Shown here: positions 39,296-49,384 of the stretch, piece after piece
Layout: every line of letters begins with the position of its first letter
Position numbering within the stretch: position 1 is the stretch's first letter
Origin: Phycisphaerae bacterium
Lineage (GTDB): Bacteria; Planctomycetota; Phycisphaerae; SM23-33
Length of the DNA stretch: 64,000 bases
Assembly (NCBI GenBank): GCA_030745875.1
Contig: JASLNT010000014.1
Coordinates: 1-64,000, forward strand
Direction of reading: 5' to 3'
Made by a program: the position numbers and the translations under genes
The notes under the pieces: generated by a model
The model's input: only the letters and a program-made list of their open reading frames with translations
Told to the model about the DNA's origin: nothing
The model's database searches: none

Positions 39296-39515
39296 AAATG
39301 CCCTCAACGGCAGTTTGGCTTTCGATTTCGCAGGAATAATGTTATTTTGTGCGAATTCGGGAGGCGGCGCGCGCCAGTCGCATCGAATCCCGATTCGACG
39401 CAGTATCGGAATTTGTCTGAGTATCGGCCTCTGGTATGCGTCCCCGACAATCGGATTGCGGCGGTTCTGTGAACTCATTTGACGGTCGAACAACACAAGC
39501 CAAGAAAGAAAACCC

Positions 39516-41147
39516 ATGCCAAATGCATTCTTCAAGATCGACAGGCCCTCTAACGAACCGATCAAGGCCTACGGCGCCGGAAGCATCGAAAAACAGAGCC
39601 TCAAGGCGAAGATCGCCGAACTGAAGTCCGGGCAAGTCGACATCCCCCTGATAATCGGCGGACAGGAAGTCCGCACCGGGCAAACCGCCCAGTGCGTATG
39701 CCCGCACGATCACCAGCACGTGCTGGGCGTATATCACAAGGCCGGGCAAGCCGAGGTCGAACAAGCCATAGAAGCTGCGATGGCGGCGCGCAAAGAATGG
39801 GCCGCAATGGACTGGCACGACAGATTGGCGATCTTTCTGAAAGCCGCCGATCTGCTGGCCGGACCGCACCGCGATCTTCTCAACGCCGCGACTATGCTCT
39901 CCCAGAGCAAGAACGCATTCCAGGCCGAGATCGATTCAGCGTGCGAGATGGTCGACTTCTTCCGCTTCAACTGCTACTTCGCGACACAGATATTCGCCAA
40001 TCAGCCTGAATCGGCGCCGGGCATGTGGAACCGCAGCGAGTACCGTCCGTTGGAGGGATTCGTGTTTGCGGTTACTCCGTTCAACTTCACGTCGATCGCG
40101 GGCAACCTTCCAACGGCGCCGGCGATGGTGGGCAACGCAGCGTTGTGGAAACCGGCTTCGTCGGCGGTCTATTCGGCGTATTTCCTGATGAAACTGCTCA
40201 TCGAAGCGGGCATTCCGCCCGGAGTGATAAACTTCGTTCCCGGTCCGGGCGCCGCGGTGGGCGATCCGGCGCTGGCGAGCGAACACCTGGCGGGCATACA
40301 CTTCACCGGTTCGACCGGCGTGTTCCAGTCGATGTGGAGAACCGTCGGTGAGAATATAGAGAAATACCGCTCGTATCCGAGAGTAGTCGGTGAGACCGGA
40401 GGAAAGGACTTCGTGTTCGCCCACAAGTCGGCCGATCCGCAGCAGGTCGCCACAGCGCTGGTTCGCGGCGCATTCGAGTATCAGGGACAGAAATGCTCCG
40501 CCGCCTCGCGAGCGTACATTCCCGATACGATCTGGGACGAGGTCCGCGAAACTGCGCTTCGCCAGATCGGCGAATTGAAGATGGGAACGCCCGAAGATTT
40601 CACGAACTTCGTTAACGCGGTGATAGACCGCCCGGCGTTCGAGAGCATTAAGGAATACATCGAATACGCCCGCCAAAGCACCGACGCCGAAATCCTTGTC
40701 GGCGGAACATGTGACGATTCTACGGGATACTTCATAGAGCCCACGGTGATCCTGGCTGGCAAGCCCGACTTCAAGACGATGGTCGAGGAGATATTCGGAC
40801 CGGTCCTTACGGTCTACGTGTATCCCGCCGACCAGTTCGCCGAAACGCTGGAACTGTGCGACAAGACCTCGCCATATGCGCTGACCGGAGCGATTCTCGC
40901 GCGCGATCGCACCGCGATTGTCCAGGCGACCGAGGCCCTTTCCAACGCGGCGGGCAACTTCTACATAAACGACAAGCCCACCGGGGCCGTCGTCGGTCAG
41001 CAACCGTTCGGAGGCGCGCGGGCCTCGGGCACAAACGACAAAGCCGGAAGCATGCTCAACATGCTGCGATGGCTCTGCCCGCGAACCATCAAAGAGACTT
41101 TCGCACCGCCGACAGATTACCGTTACACTTTCATGGAAGAAGCCTGA
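39516..41147 (+). CDS. pruA: L-glutamate gamma-semialdehyde (1-pyrroline-5-carboxylate) dehydrogenase
   Basis: VFAVTPFNFTSIAGNLPTAPAMVGNAALWKPA; ETGGKDFVFAH; YQGQKCSAASRAY. Confidence 0.93.
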   Translation: MPNAFFKIDRPSNEPIKAYGAGSIEKQSLKAKIAELKSGQVDIPLIIGGQEVRTGQTAQCVCPHDHQHVLGVYHKAGQAEVEQAIEAAMAARKEWAAMDWHDRLAIFLKAADLLAGPHRDLLNAATMLSQSKNAFQAEIDSACEMVDFFRFNCYFATQIFANQPESAPGMWNRSEYRPLEGFVFAVTPFNFTSIAGNLPTAPAMVGNAALWKPASSAVYSAYFLMKLLIEAGIPPGVINFVPGPGAAVGDPALASEHLAGIHFTGSTGVFQSMWRTVGENIEKYRSYPRVVGETGGKDFVFAHKSADPQQVATALVRGAFEYQGQKCSAASRAYIPDTIWDEVRETALRQIGELKMGTPEDFTNFVNAVIDRPAFESIKEYIEYARQSTDAEILVGGTCDDSTGYFIEPTVILAGKPDFKTMVEEIFGPVLTVYVYPADQFAETLELCDKTSPYALTGAILARDRTAIVQATEALSNAAGNFYINDKPTGAVVGQQPFGGARASGTNDKAGSMLNMLRWLCPRTIKETFAPPTDYRYTFMEEA

Positions 41148-41170
41148 AACGCTTTGAAAGCAGATAGATC

Positions 41171-41977
41171 ATGATTGAATATCAATTGGGTGTTATCGGG
41201 GCCGGAAATATGGCCGAAGCTATTCTGCGCGGTATTCTGCGCGAGGATTGTCTGCAGCATAATGAGATTGTCGCCTACGATCCGGTCGCCAAACGCCAGC
41301 AAATCCTCGCGATGGAATTCAGCATAATGTGCGCGCGGGACAACACCGTTCCAGGCGCGTGTCCACATGTGTTGCTGGCGGTCAAGCCCCAGGTCATGAA
41401 AGAGGCTCTGGAGCAAATCGCACCGGTCATCAGCGACGATACGACTGTAATCTCAATCGCCGCAGGCGTAACCACCGAATTCATGGACAAGATCCTCGGC
41501 GGCCGCGGGCGAATCGTTCGGGTAATGCCCAACACGCCGATGTTCGTCGGTTGGGGCGTCTCGGCCCTGGCGGCGGGACCGCGCTCGACCTCCGACGACA
41601 TACAGTGGACCCAGAAAATACTCGCCGCCAGCGGGCGAACCGTGGTCGTCGACGAACCCATGCTGGACGCGGTGACTGCGGTTTCGGGGTCCGGACCGGC
41701 GTATTTCTTCTATCTTATCGAAGCGATGACCGCCGCCGGAGTCGCCGAAGGGCTCGACGAGGAGGTCGCCGAACTGCTGGCGGTGGAGACCTGCATAGGC
41801 GCCGGACAGTTGCTGCACCACACCCAAAAACCCCCCGCAACGCTGCGCAGGCAGGTCACAACGCCCGGTGGAACGACCGAGGCGGCGTTGAACGTGATGC
41901 AGGCCTCGGGCGTGCAGGATGTCCTGACCAAAGCGGTATGCGCCGCGGCCGAGCGAAGCCGCGAGTTGGGGAAGTAG
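41171..41977 (+). CDS. proC: pyrroline-5-carboxylate reductase
   Basis: IGAGNMAEAILRGIL; VMPNTPMFVGWGVSALA; AVSGSGPAYFFYLIEAM; TPGGTTEAALNVM. Confidence 0.95.
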   Translation: MIEYQLGVIGAGNMAEAILRGILREDCLQHNEIVAYDPVAKRQQILAMEFSIMCARDNTVPGACPHVLLAVKPQVMKEALEQIAPVISDDTTVISIAAGVTTEFMDKILGGRGRIVRVMPNTPMFVGWGVSALAAGPRSTSDDIQWTQKILAASGRTVVVDEPMLDAVTAVSGSGPAYFFYLIEAMTAAGVAEGLDEEVAELLAVETCIGAGQLLHHTQKPPATLRRQVTTPGGTTEAALNVMQASGVQDVLTKAVCAAAERSRELGK

Positions 41978-42088
41978 TATGCACTCAACAATACCATTGC
42001 AAAAACCCCCGATGAGCCCTAGAGTAGTGGCCGTCAGGACCGGTGTGATCCGCCCGCGATCGGTTCGGACGGGGCTGAGGGTCCGAAC

Positions 42089-42364
42089 GTGACAAAGCCC
42101 TCCGACCAGAAGACGAGCATGGTTCGGGCGTTCGTGGACGCCATGCCCAGCGAAGAGCGGCTTCTGGTCGTACTAAAAAGAGAACTATACGAAGGCAGTT
42201 GGGATGAAATGCTTGCCGACCTGCAAGCCAGGCTTGATAACAAGCCTTACATCTTCAAACTGGCCAACCGAATTACCGACGACATTGACCGCATAGAACG
42301 GCTCGAGGAGTTCGAACGGAACCACAACGTGGACCTGGGCGACTATATCGAGCTGAAACCCTAG
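42089..42364 (+). CDS. small conserved-looking hypothetical protein
   Basis: 91-aa ORF in a co-directional gap; balanced charged/hydrophobic composition. Confidence 0.5.
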   Translation: MTKPSDQKTSMVRAFVDAMPSEERLLVVLKRELYEGSWDEMLADLQARLDNKPYIFKLANRITDDIDRIERLEEFERNHNVDLGDYIELKP

Positions 42365-42410
42365 CAACGTGCGGCGGCGAGGCCGCAACCATGATTTCGA
42401 GGAGCAGTTC

Positions 42411-43664
42411 ATGCGTGGTTTGACAAAACTACTAGTCGTTCTGATCGTTTCAGGCGCCCTGGTCGGATGCGCATCCCGATCGAGTACAGCCTTAACCGCA
42501 GCCCAACGGGCCGCCCTGCACATCAAGACGCTCCAGGACGCGGGACTGAGGTACTACTGGAGATGCGACGATCTGGCCAAATTCAGGCTGATGTCCGGCG
42601 GTGAGAGCATCGCCCGAACATACGTGATCGACGAGAACTTCTACTGCCTGACCAGCATGAATCGCCTGATCGCAATTGATGCGGCCAGAGGAACGCTGCA
42701 ATGGAGCAAGTGGGTTCACGTAGCCAAACCGGGCGCCGCAGTCTTCGACCCGGTGCACGTCAACGGCATCACTATCCCACGGACCACTCCGACCCGGAAA
42801 GAAGTTCTCCAACCCAGGAGCGACCCGACCCGCGGAGTAAAACCGTACGACATCGTCATAATCAGCACCAGGACCCACGCGCTGGTCATCGACCGGAAGA
42901 CGGGCGATGAAATCCGCAATATCAAATTCAATTTCGGCGCGTCGGCGACCGCGGGCGTATGCTCGGACGGAAGGCTTTTGTTCGTTCCGGATTCCAGAGG
43001 GTGGTATAACGCGATCCTCCTGCACGAAATGATCCATAGTTGGACGCTGTCGGTTGAAGGCGCAATCAAGGTCGCCCCCGTCTACATAGCCGACAAGGTT
43101 ATCGTCGCCTCCGAGGATGGACAGATCCAGGTCGCCAACACCTACGAAGCGCGCAAGAAAGTCTGGACCAGGCAAATCGACGCCGGAATAGAAGCCCCCA
43201 TCCTGGCTACGGAAAACCACCTGCTGGTCCCATGCGTGGACAGGCGCCTGCATGCATTTGACCCGAGCACCGGACAGCGATTGTGGGAGCCCTTCGACTG
43301 CAAGAAAGCCCTGACCAACGCACCGCAGATCAGCGACGTCAGCGTTTTCCAGTACGCACGAGGCGGAGACTTCCACGCACTGGGCCTGGTCTCGGGCAAG
43401 CTTCGCTGGACATCATCAGACGCTCGGAAGGTCTTGGCGGCGATGGATAACAACGTGTACCTGCAGGACAACAGGAACCGTATTCTCCTGGTCGACGAAA
43501 TCCTGGGAGACGTCAAAAACACAATCCAGATGCCGCGAGGCGATTTGCTGGCGGCCAATACGTCGGCGCCGGCGATTTACGGAGCCACACGCAACGGAAA
43601 ACTCTACTGCATACGACGCCTCGCCGCGGGGCACATCACCGCAGAAATGCTGCGAAAGAAATAG
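42411..43664 (+). CDS. PQQ-like beta-propeller lipoprotein (BamB-like)
   Basis: MRGLTKLLVVLIVSGALVGCASRSS lipobox; RLIAIDAARGTLQWSKW and RLHAFDPSTGQRLWEPFDC repeats. Confidence 0.78.
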   Translation: MRGLTKLLVVLIVSGALVGCASRSSTALTAAQRAALHIKTLQDAGLRYYWRCDDLAKFRLMSGGESIARTYVIDENFYCLTSMNRLIAIDAARGTLQWSKWVHVAKPGAAVFDPVHVNGITIPRTTPTRKEVLQPRSDPTRGVKPYDIVIISTRTHALVIDRKTGDEIRNIKFNFGASATAGVCSDGRLLFVPDSRGWYNAILLHEMIHSWTLSVEGAIKVAPVYIADKVIVASEDGQIQVANTYEARKKVWTRQIDAGIEAPILATENHLLVPCVDRRLHAFDPSTGQRLWEPFDCKKALTNAPQISDVSVFQYARGGDFHALGLVSGKLRWTSSDARKVLAAMDNNVYLQDNRNRILLVDEILGDVKNTIQMPRGDLLAANTSAPAIYGATRNGKLYCIRRLAAGHITAEMLRKK

Positions 43665-43725
43665 AAATAGGAAACCGAGCTTAGTTCCAACGAGAACAAA
43701 CATTCGATCCCGGGAAAGGGCCCAA

Positions 43726-45351
43726 ATGGACGAAATCGCAATTCGACGCGCACTTATCAGCGTATACGACAAGACCGGAATTCAGGAATTCGCCAAGGCC
43801 CTTGCCGATATGGGCGTGGAGATTATTTCTTCGGGAGGAACCGCAAAAGCGATAGAAGCGGCCGGAATCAAAGTGCGCTACGTGCAGGAATGGACGGATT
43901 TCCCCGAAATGCTGGGGCACCGCGTCGTAACGCTCCATCCCAAGGTGCATGGAGCGATCCTGGCGATTCGCGATGATCCGGACCACCAGGCCGACATCGA
44001 AAAGTACGGACTCGAGCCCGTCGACCTGGTCTGCGTAAGTCTTTATCCGTTCGAACAAGCCGTCGCCGCCGATGACTGCACGCTTGAATCCGCCATAGAA
44101 ATGATAGATATCGGCGGCCCGACGCTTATCCGCGCCGCAGCCAAGAACCATAAGTTCGTCTCGGTCGTAACCGACATCAGCCAATACAATCTGATTCTCG
44201 ACGAGATGCGGGCAAACGCAGGCAAGGTCAGTTCCGAACTCCGTGGGAAACTCGCCCGTCAGGCCTTCGGGCTCACCTGCCATTACGATACGGCTATCTC
44301 TTCGTACCTCGTCGGACAATCGCAGGATGAACTGCCCGAGCGAATCAGCTTCTCTTATCGCAAAACGTGCGAACTGCGATACGGTGAGAACCCCCACCAG
44401 AACGCCGCCTTCTACGTTGGCGACGACGCGACCGAGCCGTGCATCGGACGTGCGAAACTTCTGGGCGGTAAAGAGGTTTCGTACAACAACTACTTTGACG
44501 GAAACGGAGCCCTCGAACTGGTCAAAGAGTTCCAGGAGCCCGCGGTGGCGATCATCAAGCACGCCAACCCCGCCGGATGCGCCATCGACGAAGACCTGGT
44601 GGAAGCCTACCGCAAGGCCTATTTCGGCGATGTCAACGCATGCATGGGAGGAATCGTCGCGGTGAACCGCCCGATCACGATTGAGTTGGCGACCGCGGTA
44701 GTCGAAACCTACAAGCGATGGGGAAAACCCGCCGGAGCCGGAGGATTCTACGCCGAAATGATAATCGCCCCTGCATTCGACGATGAGGCAATAGAGATAA
44801 TACGCGCCCGCGAAGGCTGGGGAACAGAGGTCCGCCTGCTGGAGGTCGGGGAACTCGCCCAGACCAGAAATAACGAGAAGTTCCTGAAATACGTCGTTGG
44901 AGGCGTACTGGTCCAGGACCGCGACCTGCTGGGCCTGAACGACGAAGACTGGAAAGTCGTAACCAGACGCCAACCAACCGAACAGGAAATGACCGACATG
45001 AAGTTCGCCTGGTTGGTCTGCAAGCACGTGAAATCCAACGCAATCGTCCTTGCAAAGGATAAAGCACTGCTCGGCGCCGGAGCAGGACAAATGAGCCGCG
45101 TCAACTCAGCCAGACTCGCCGGTATGCTCGCAAAGAGCTACGGTGGAGGAGGCGTGGTCGATATGAAGGGTTGCGTACTGGCCTCAGACGCCTTCTTCCC
45201 GTTCCCCGACAGCCTCGACTGGGCGGTCGAAGCAGGAGCCTCCGCCGTCATAGAACCCGGCGGATCGAAGAAAGATCAGGATGTGATCGAACGAGCCGAT
45301 GAACTTGGGCTCGCAATGATCTTCACGGGCACGAGGCATTTCAACCACTGA
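43726..45351 (+). CDS. purH: bifunctional AICAR transformylase / IMP cyclohydrolase
   Basis: RRALISVYDKTGIQEFAKAL; RVVTLHPKVHGAIL; LRYGENPHQNAAFY; KHVKSNAIVLAKD; GAGAGQMSRVNSARLA. Confidence 0.96.
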   Translation: MDEIAIRRALISVYDKTGIQEFAKALADMGVEIISSGGTAKAIEAAGIKVRYVQEWTDFPEMLGHRVVTLHPKVHGAILAIRDDPDHQADIEKYGLEPVDLVCVSLYPFEQAVAADDCTLESAIEMIDIGGPTLIRAAAKNHKFVSVVTDISQYNLILDEMRANAGKVSSELRGKLARQAFGLTCHYDTAISSYLVGQSQDELPERISFSYRKTCELRYGENPHQNAAFYVGDDATEPCIGRAKLLGGKEVSYNNYFDGNGALELVKEFQEPAVAIIKHANPAGCAIDEDLVEAYRKAYFGDVNACMGGIVAVNRPITIELATAVVETYKRWGKPAGAGGFYAEMIIAPAFDDEAIEIIRAREGWGTEVRLLEVGELAQTRNNEKFLKYVVGGVLVQDRDLLGLNDEDWKVVTRRQPTEQEMTDMKFAWLVCKHVKSNAIVLAKDKALLGAGAGQMSRVNSARLAGMLAKSYGGGGVVDMKGCVLASDAFFPFPDSLDWAVEAGASAVIEPGGSKKDQDVIERADELGLAMIFTGTRHFNH

Positions 45352-45545
45352 CCAACCGACCCTGAACCTGCGCAAGTCGTTCCCAGAACCGTGGTAGTAT
45401 GGCTATACCCAATCACCGGAACGCAAGAACCGACCGCCCTACGAGACCCGAACACCACAGAAAAACACGGTTAAGGTCGAACTTTCGCTTGACCGATAAC
45501 ACTGACTCACAGACAATACGCGGTTCCAATCAGGAGAATCCGTGA

Positions 45546-48500
45546 ATGAACGCTAAGAACTTACCGCTTAAATTTGCTTTTCTGTCACTGCTGGTGGCCG
45601 TTTGCATATATTCCCTGTGCACCAAAGGACTCAAGCCGGGCATCGACCTGAGCGGCGGGCACAGCCTGACCTTCGAGATCCGCACCAATGCGGCGGAGGT
45701 TAATCGCCTTAAGATCAGACAGGCCGAACTGAACGCAAAGATCGCTCAGACCACCAACGAAGAAGAGAAGAAAGTTCTCGAGGAGACCGCCAAACGCCTT
45801 GAAGGCGATCTCGTGCAGGCTGTCAGAGACGCTAAGACCGATGCGTCGCTGGCGGAAGACATGATCAAGATCCTCAAGGATCGCGCAGATCCGCTGGGCC
45901 TGCTGACACTCGAATGGCGCCCCGTCGGGTCAAACCGTTTTGAAGTCCGCATGCCCGCGGGCGACCTGAAGACACAGAAGGCGAAAGACACCTACCGTCT
46001 CGCCATCCAGGCCCTCGATAGCAGCAATATCGAAAAAAGCCACATCCGCAATCTCGAAAAGCAAAGCACGACAGCCGAGGAACTCGCTAACAGCATCAAG
46101 AAACTCGCTCGCGGCGACGAGAAACTCGCCGAACTGCTCGATAAGTTGATGTCGACCTTCGAAAAGAAACAGAAAGCCGATGACACGAATCGGCAGCGGC
46201 TGATCAGCGACTGGGAAGACGCCGAAGCCAAAGTCCTTAGTTACAACGTCGAGACCCAAGTGCTCAGGAGCATCCTGTCGGGTTACGTCAGGAAAGCCGA
46301 TCTGGCGAAACTGAGGGGCAAACCCAAAGCCCTGGCGTCTCTGAAGGTCAGGAAGCAGGGATACGAAACCTCCATCGCATCATTCATCGAAAAGCACAAA
46401 GACAATTCCAAAAGAACCGCCGATATAAACAAGGTTGTCAAATCCTACACCAAGTGGGTCGACATGCGTCAGGAACTCGAAGACCCTTCCGACCTGAAAC
46501 GCCTGATCACCAAAGCCGGAGCCCTGGAGTTCCGCATAGCTCCGCTGTCCCCCGAGGCCCGACCCAAAGAAGGCCAGGAGCCCATGGCGGCCTCAGAACG
46601 GGACAAGTATGTCAAGATCCTTCGCAACACGCTCGACAAGGAAGGACCGCAGGGCTTGCCCAGGCGAACCGATCGCTACCTGTGGTTCCCAATACGCGGT
46701 GAGCGTAAGAGCGGATATGCTTCAATGGTTACATCCAAATACGGCGGGCAAACATACCTCCTGCTGTGCAACTTCAGAGGAAAGACCCTCCTGCAGCGCA
46801 GAGACGCCGACAGATGGGCTCTCACCAACGCCAGCAGATCGTACGACAATAAGGGCCTGCCCGCGGTCGATTTCAGCATGGACGAAGCCGGAGCCCAATT
46901 CCTCCACACCTTAACTCGCGACAACACCGGCGAGCACATGGCGATTCTTCTGGACAGCGAAGTCTGCTCGGCGCCTGTGATCCAGACTACGATCTCCTCA
47001 CGAGGGCAGATCACGATGGGCACGTACAACTCCGAGGAAGTTGACAGCCTGGTCAAAATCCTGCGGGCCGGATCGCTGCCGGCAAAGCTCATCGAAACAC
47101 CGGTAGCCGAAAGCTCCTTCGGACCCACCTTCGGAGAAGCCAATCGCGATATGGGCATCCGCGCGGGAATTATCGGCATGATCGCAGTGGCCGGTTTTAT
47201 GTGCGTATACTACATGAGCGCCGGCGTGGTGGCGATAATTGCACTGATGCTCAACATCGTGCTGGTCCTGGGGGCGATGAGCCTCCTCGGAGCGGTCTTC
47301 ACCATCCCCGGTATTGCAGGGATCATCCTGACCATCGGTATCGCTGTAGACTCCAACGTTCTCATATTCGAGCGCTTGCGAGAAGAGCAGCAACGCGGAA
47401 CAACCGTTCGAAGAGCTATGGCCAACGCCTATCAACGGGCCTTTAGCGCAATCTTTGACGCAAACATCACCACATTGATAACCTGTCTGATCCTGGGATG
47501 GGTCGGTACGGAAGAGGTGCGCGGTTTTGCGGTGACCCTGTCGTTCGGCGTGATGTTCTCGATGTTCACCGCACTGGTCGTCACACGCTGGATATTCCAA
47601 CTCCTGCTCGACAGAAACATAATCTCCAAACCGCTGAACATGCTGCACGTTATCGGCGTGCCCAAAATCAACTGGATGGCCAAGAGGCACTTCTTCTGGG
47701 TCTTGTCGTTGGCGATGGTTGTAATCGGCATTGCTTCGATGGTGGGGCAGGGCAAGGATCTGCTGGGCATCGAATTCTCCGCCGGTACGCAGGCGGTTAT
47801 CACGTTTAAGGATGACGCACTAATTGACGGAAAACTGCCCAATGCGGAACTAGTACGAACACGCCTCATGGAGAATGTCAGGAAACTTGCCGACGAGAAT
47901 TACGACGAGTATGGCAAGCTGGCTGAGACGGCTAGAATTGAAACAAGATACGACTACAAGAAGGTCGACAGGTTCATAAAGAGACGCGACAACGACAACG
48001 ACAGGAAGATAACCCTCGCGGAATTCAACGCCCTTCCCCAAGCCAATGAGGCTTTCTTCAAGCTGCTCGACACCGACGACAACAAGGACGTACTAACTGA
48101 GGACGAACTCCAGAATCTGCCCGAAACTTCGTATCAGATAACGACGACCGAACAGTCACTACCGAAGATCAGTGGGATTGCCACCGACGAATTCGGAACG
48201 TCTCTGAAACGGCGGATCAGTTACCTGCCGAAATCCGCCGCAAATGCAAACGGTTACACCGAAGTCGCCAACGCCATGATCCCGGAACTGGAACTGGAAG
48301 CCAATAGCGACGGATATGCGATTGTCCGCCCGCGGGGCACGACAGCCCACACCGGAACTCTTGAGGACTTCTCAGAGGGCGTGGTTATTGTGCTGCGAGG
48401 GCTGACTCCGAAAATGACGGTTCGCGAACTACAGGAGCGAATCGAAAACATGCAGATGCAGACCGGTTTTGCCGAGAAGACCCAGAACCGCGTCAAGGCT

Positions 48501-49268
48501 GTCGCACTGGGCGGAACTGGTGAAGGCCTCTTTGCAGACTTCGCGGTCTTCGCCCGCGCCTCCCAAGCCGCGGGCCAACCCGCCCAGGCGCCCGACGCGG
48601 TGCACGAGGACCTTTCGATCCTGCTGACCGACTCCCTCGAACGAGATGAGGCGGTTGTGGCGATTAACTTCGATCCGGCTATCGCGTCCGGAGCGGCGCA
48701 GTCGGCGGGGTTCGCGATTATCATGTCCTGGATAGCAATCATCCTGTACGTCTGGGTGCGATTCGGATCCATCCGTTGGGGTCTGGCGGCGGTGGTTTGC
48801 CTGATACACGACGTGGTGATTGTAGTCGGTCTCCTTGCCGCCTCGCTCTGGATAGCCGACACCACCCTGGGCGGAATACTGGGCGTCGGTTCGTTCAAGA
48901 TCGACCTGGCGATGGTGGCCGCTATCCTGACGGTCATCGGTTACTCGGTTAACGACACGATCGTCGTGTTCGACCGTATCCGCGAGAACCGCGGAAAACT
49001 GGCCAGCGTGTCGGTGATGGCGCTTAACTCGTCGATCAACCAGACTCTCGGGCGAACGTTGCTAACTTCGACCACCACGTTGATAGTGGTCGTGATAATG
49101 TACGTCGCCGGTGGAGACGCCATCCGACCGTTCAGCTTCGCGCTGCTTGCCGGCGTGCTGTTCGGAACCTACTCGTCCATCGCCATCGCCAGCCCGCTGC
49201 TTATGGGTCTGCGAAAGGCGCTGGTCGCCAGAACCGCAGGCGTAGCTCCGGCTGAAACGGAGTCCTGA
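45546..49268 (+). CDS. secDF: SecDF fusion protein translocase subunit (with extra coiled-coil and EF-hand insertions)
   Basis: LKPGIDLSGGHSLTFEI; GIAGIILTIGIAVDSNVLIFERLREE; second half VIGYSVNDTIVVFDRIRENRGK. 1240 aa. Confidence 0.94.
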   Translation: MNAKNLPLKFAFLSLLVAVCIYSLCTKGLKPGIDLSGGHSLTFEIRTNAAEVNRLKIRQAELNAKIAQTTNEEEKKVLEETAKRLEGDLVQAVRDAKTDASLAEDMIKILKDRADPLGLLTLEWRPVGSNRFEVRMPAGDLKTQKAKDTYRLAIQALDSSNIEKSHIRNLEKQSTTAEELANSIKKLARGDEKLAELLDKLMSTFEKKQKADDTNRQRLISDWEDAEAKVLSYNVETQVLRSILSGYVRKADLAKLRGKPKALASLKVRKQGYETSIASFIEKHKDNSKRTADINKVVKSYTKWVDMRQELEDPSDLKRLITKAGALEFRIAPLSPEARPKEGQEPMAASERDKYVKILRNTLDKEGPQGLPRRTDRYLWFPIRGERKSGYASMVTSKYGGQTYLLLCNFRGKTLLQRRDADRWALTNASRSYDNKGLPAVDFSMDEAGAQFLHTLTRDNTGEHMAILLDSEVCSAPVIQTTISSRGQITMGTYNSEEVDSLVKILRAGSLPAKLIETPVAESSFGPTFGEANRDMGIRAGIIGMIAVAGFMCVYYMSAGVVAIIALMLNIVLVLGAMSLLGAVFTIPGIAGIILTIGIAVDSNVLIFERLREEQQRGTTVRRAMANAYQRAFSAIFDANITTLITCLILGWVGTEEVRGFAVTLSFGVMFSMFTALVVTRWIFQLLLDRNIISKPLNMLHVIGVPKINWMAKRHFFWVLSLAMVVIGIASMVGQGKDLLGIEFSAGTQAVITFKDDALIDGKLPNAELVRTRLMENVRKLADENYDEYGKLAETARIETRYDYKKVDRFIKRRDNDNDRKITLAEFNALPQANEAFFKLLDTDDNKDVLTEDELQNLPETSYQITTTEQSLPKISGIATDEFGTSLKRRISYLPKSAANANGYTEVANAMIPELELEANSDGYAIVRPRGTTAHTGTLEDFSEGVVIVLRGLTPKMTVRELQERIENMQMQTGFAEKTQNRVKAVALGGTGEGLFADFAVFARASQAAGQPAQAPDAVHEDLSILLTDSLERDEAVVAINFDPAIASGAAQSAGFAIIMSWIAIILYVWVRFGSIRWGLAAVVCLIHDVVIVVGLLAASLWIADTTLGGILGVGSFKIDLAMVAAILTVIGYSVNDTIVVFDRIRENRGKLASVSVMALNSSINQTLGRTLLTSTTTLIVVVIMYVAGGDAIRPFSFALLAGVLFGTYSSIAIASPLLMGLRKALVARTAGVAPAETES

Positions 49269-49293
49269 CAGTCTCGCTGAAGTCGTATCCAAC

Positions 49294-49336
49294 ACCGGCC
49301 CGGGCAGGTTAAAACCTGAACCGGGCCGGTTTTTTT
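49294..49336 (+). terminator. intrinsic terminator downstream of secDF
   Basis: ACCGGCCCGG...CCGGGCCGGT followed by TTTTTT. Confidence 0.85.
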
Positions 49337-49384
49337 ACACTCAAACGCCAACCGGACGCGCCCAGAGGGTATAATCTCCCGACC

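Noticed and set aside
43681-45090. 469-aa minus-strand ORF opposite purH
   Set aside because: Antisense artefact; purH motifs are clear on the plus strand.
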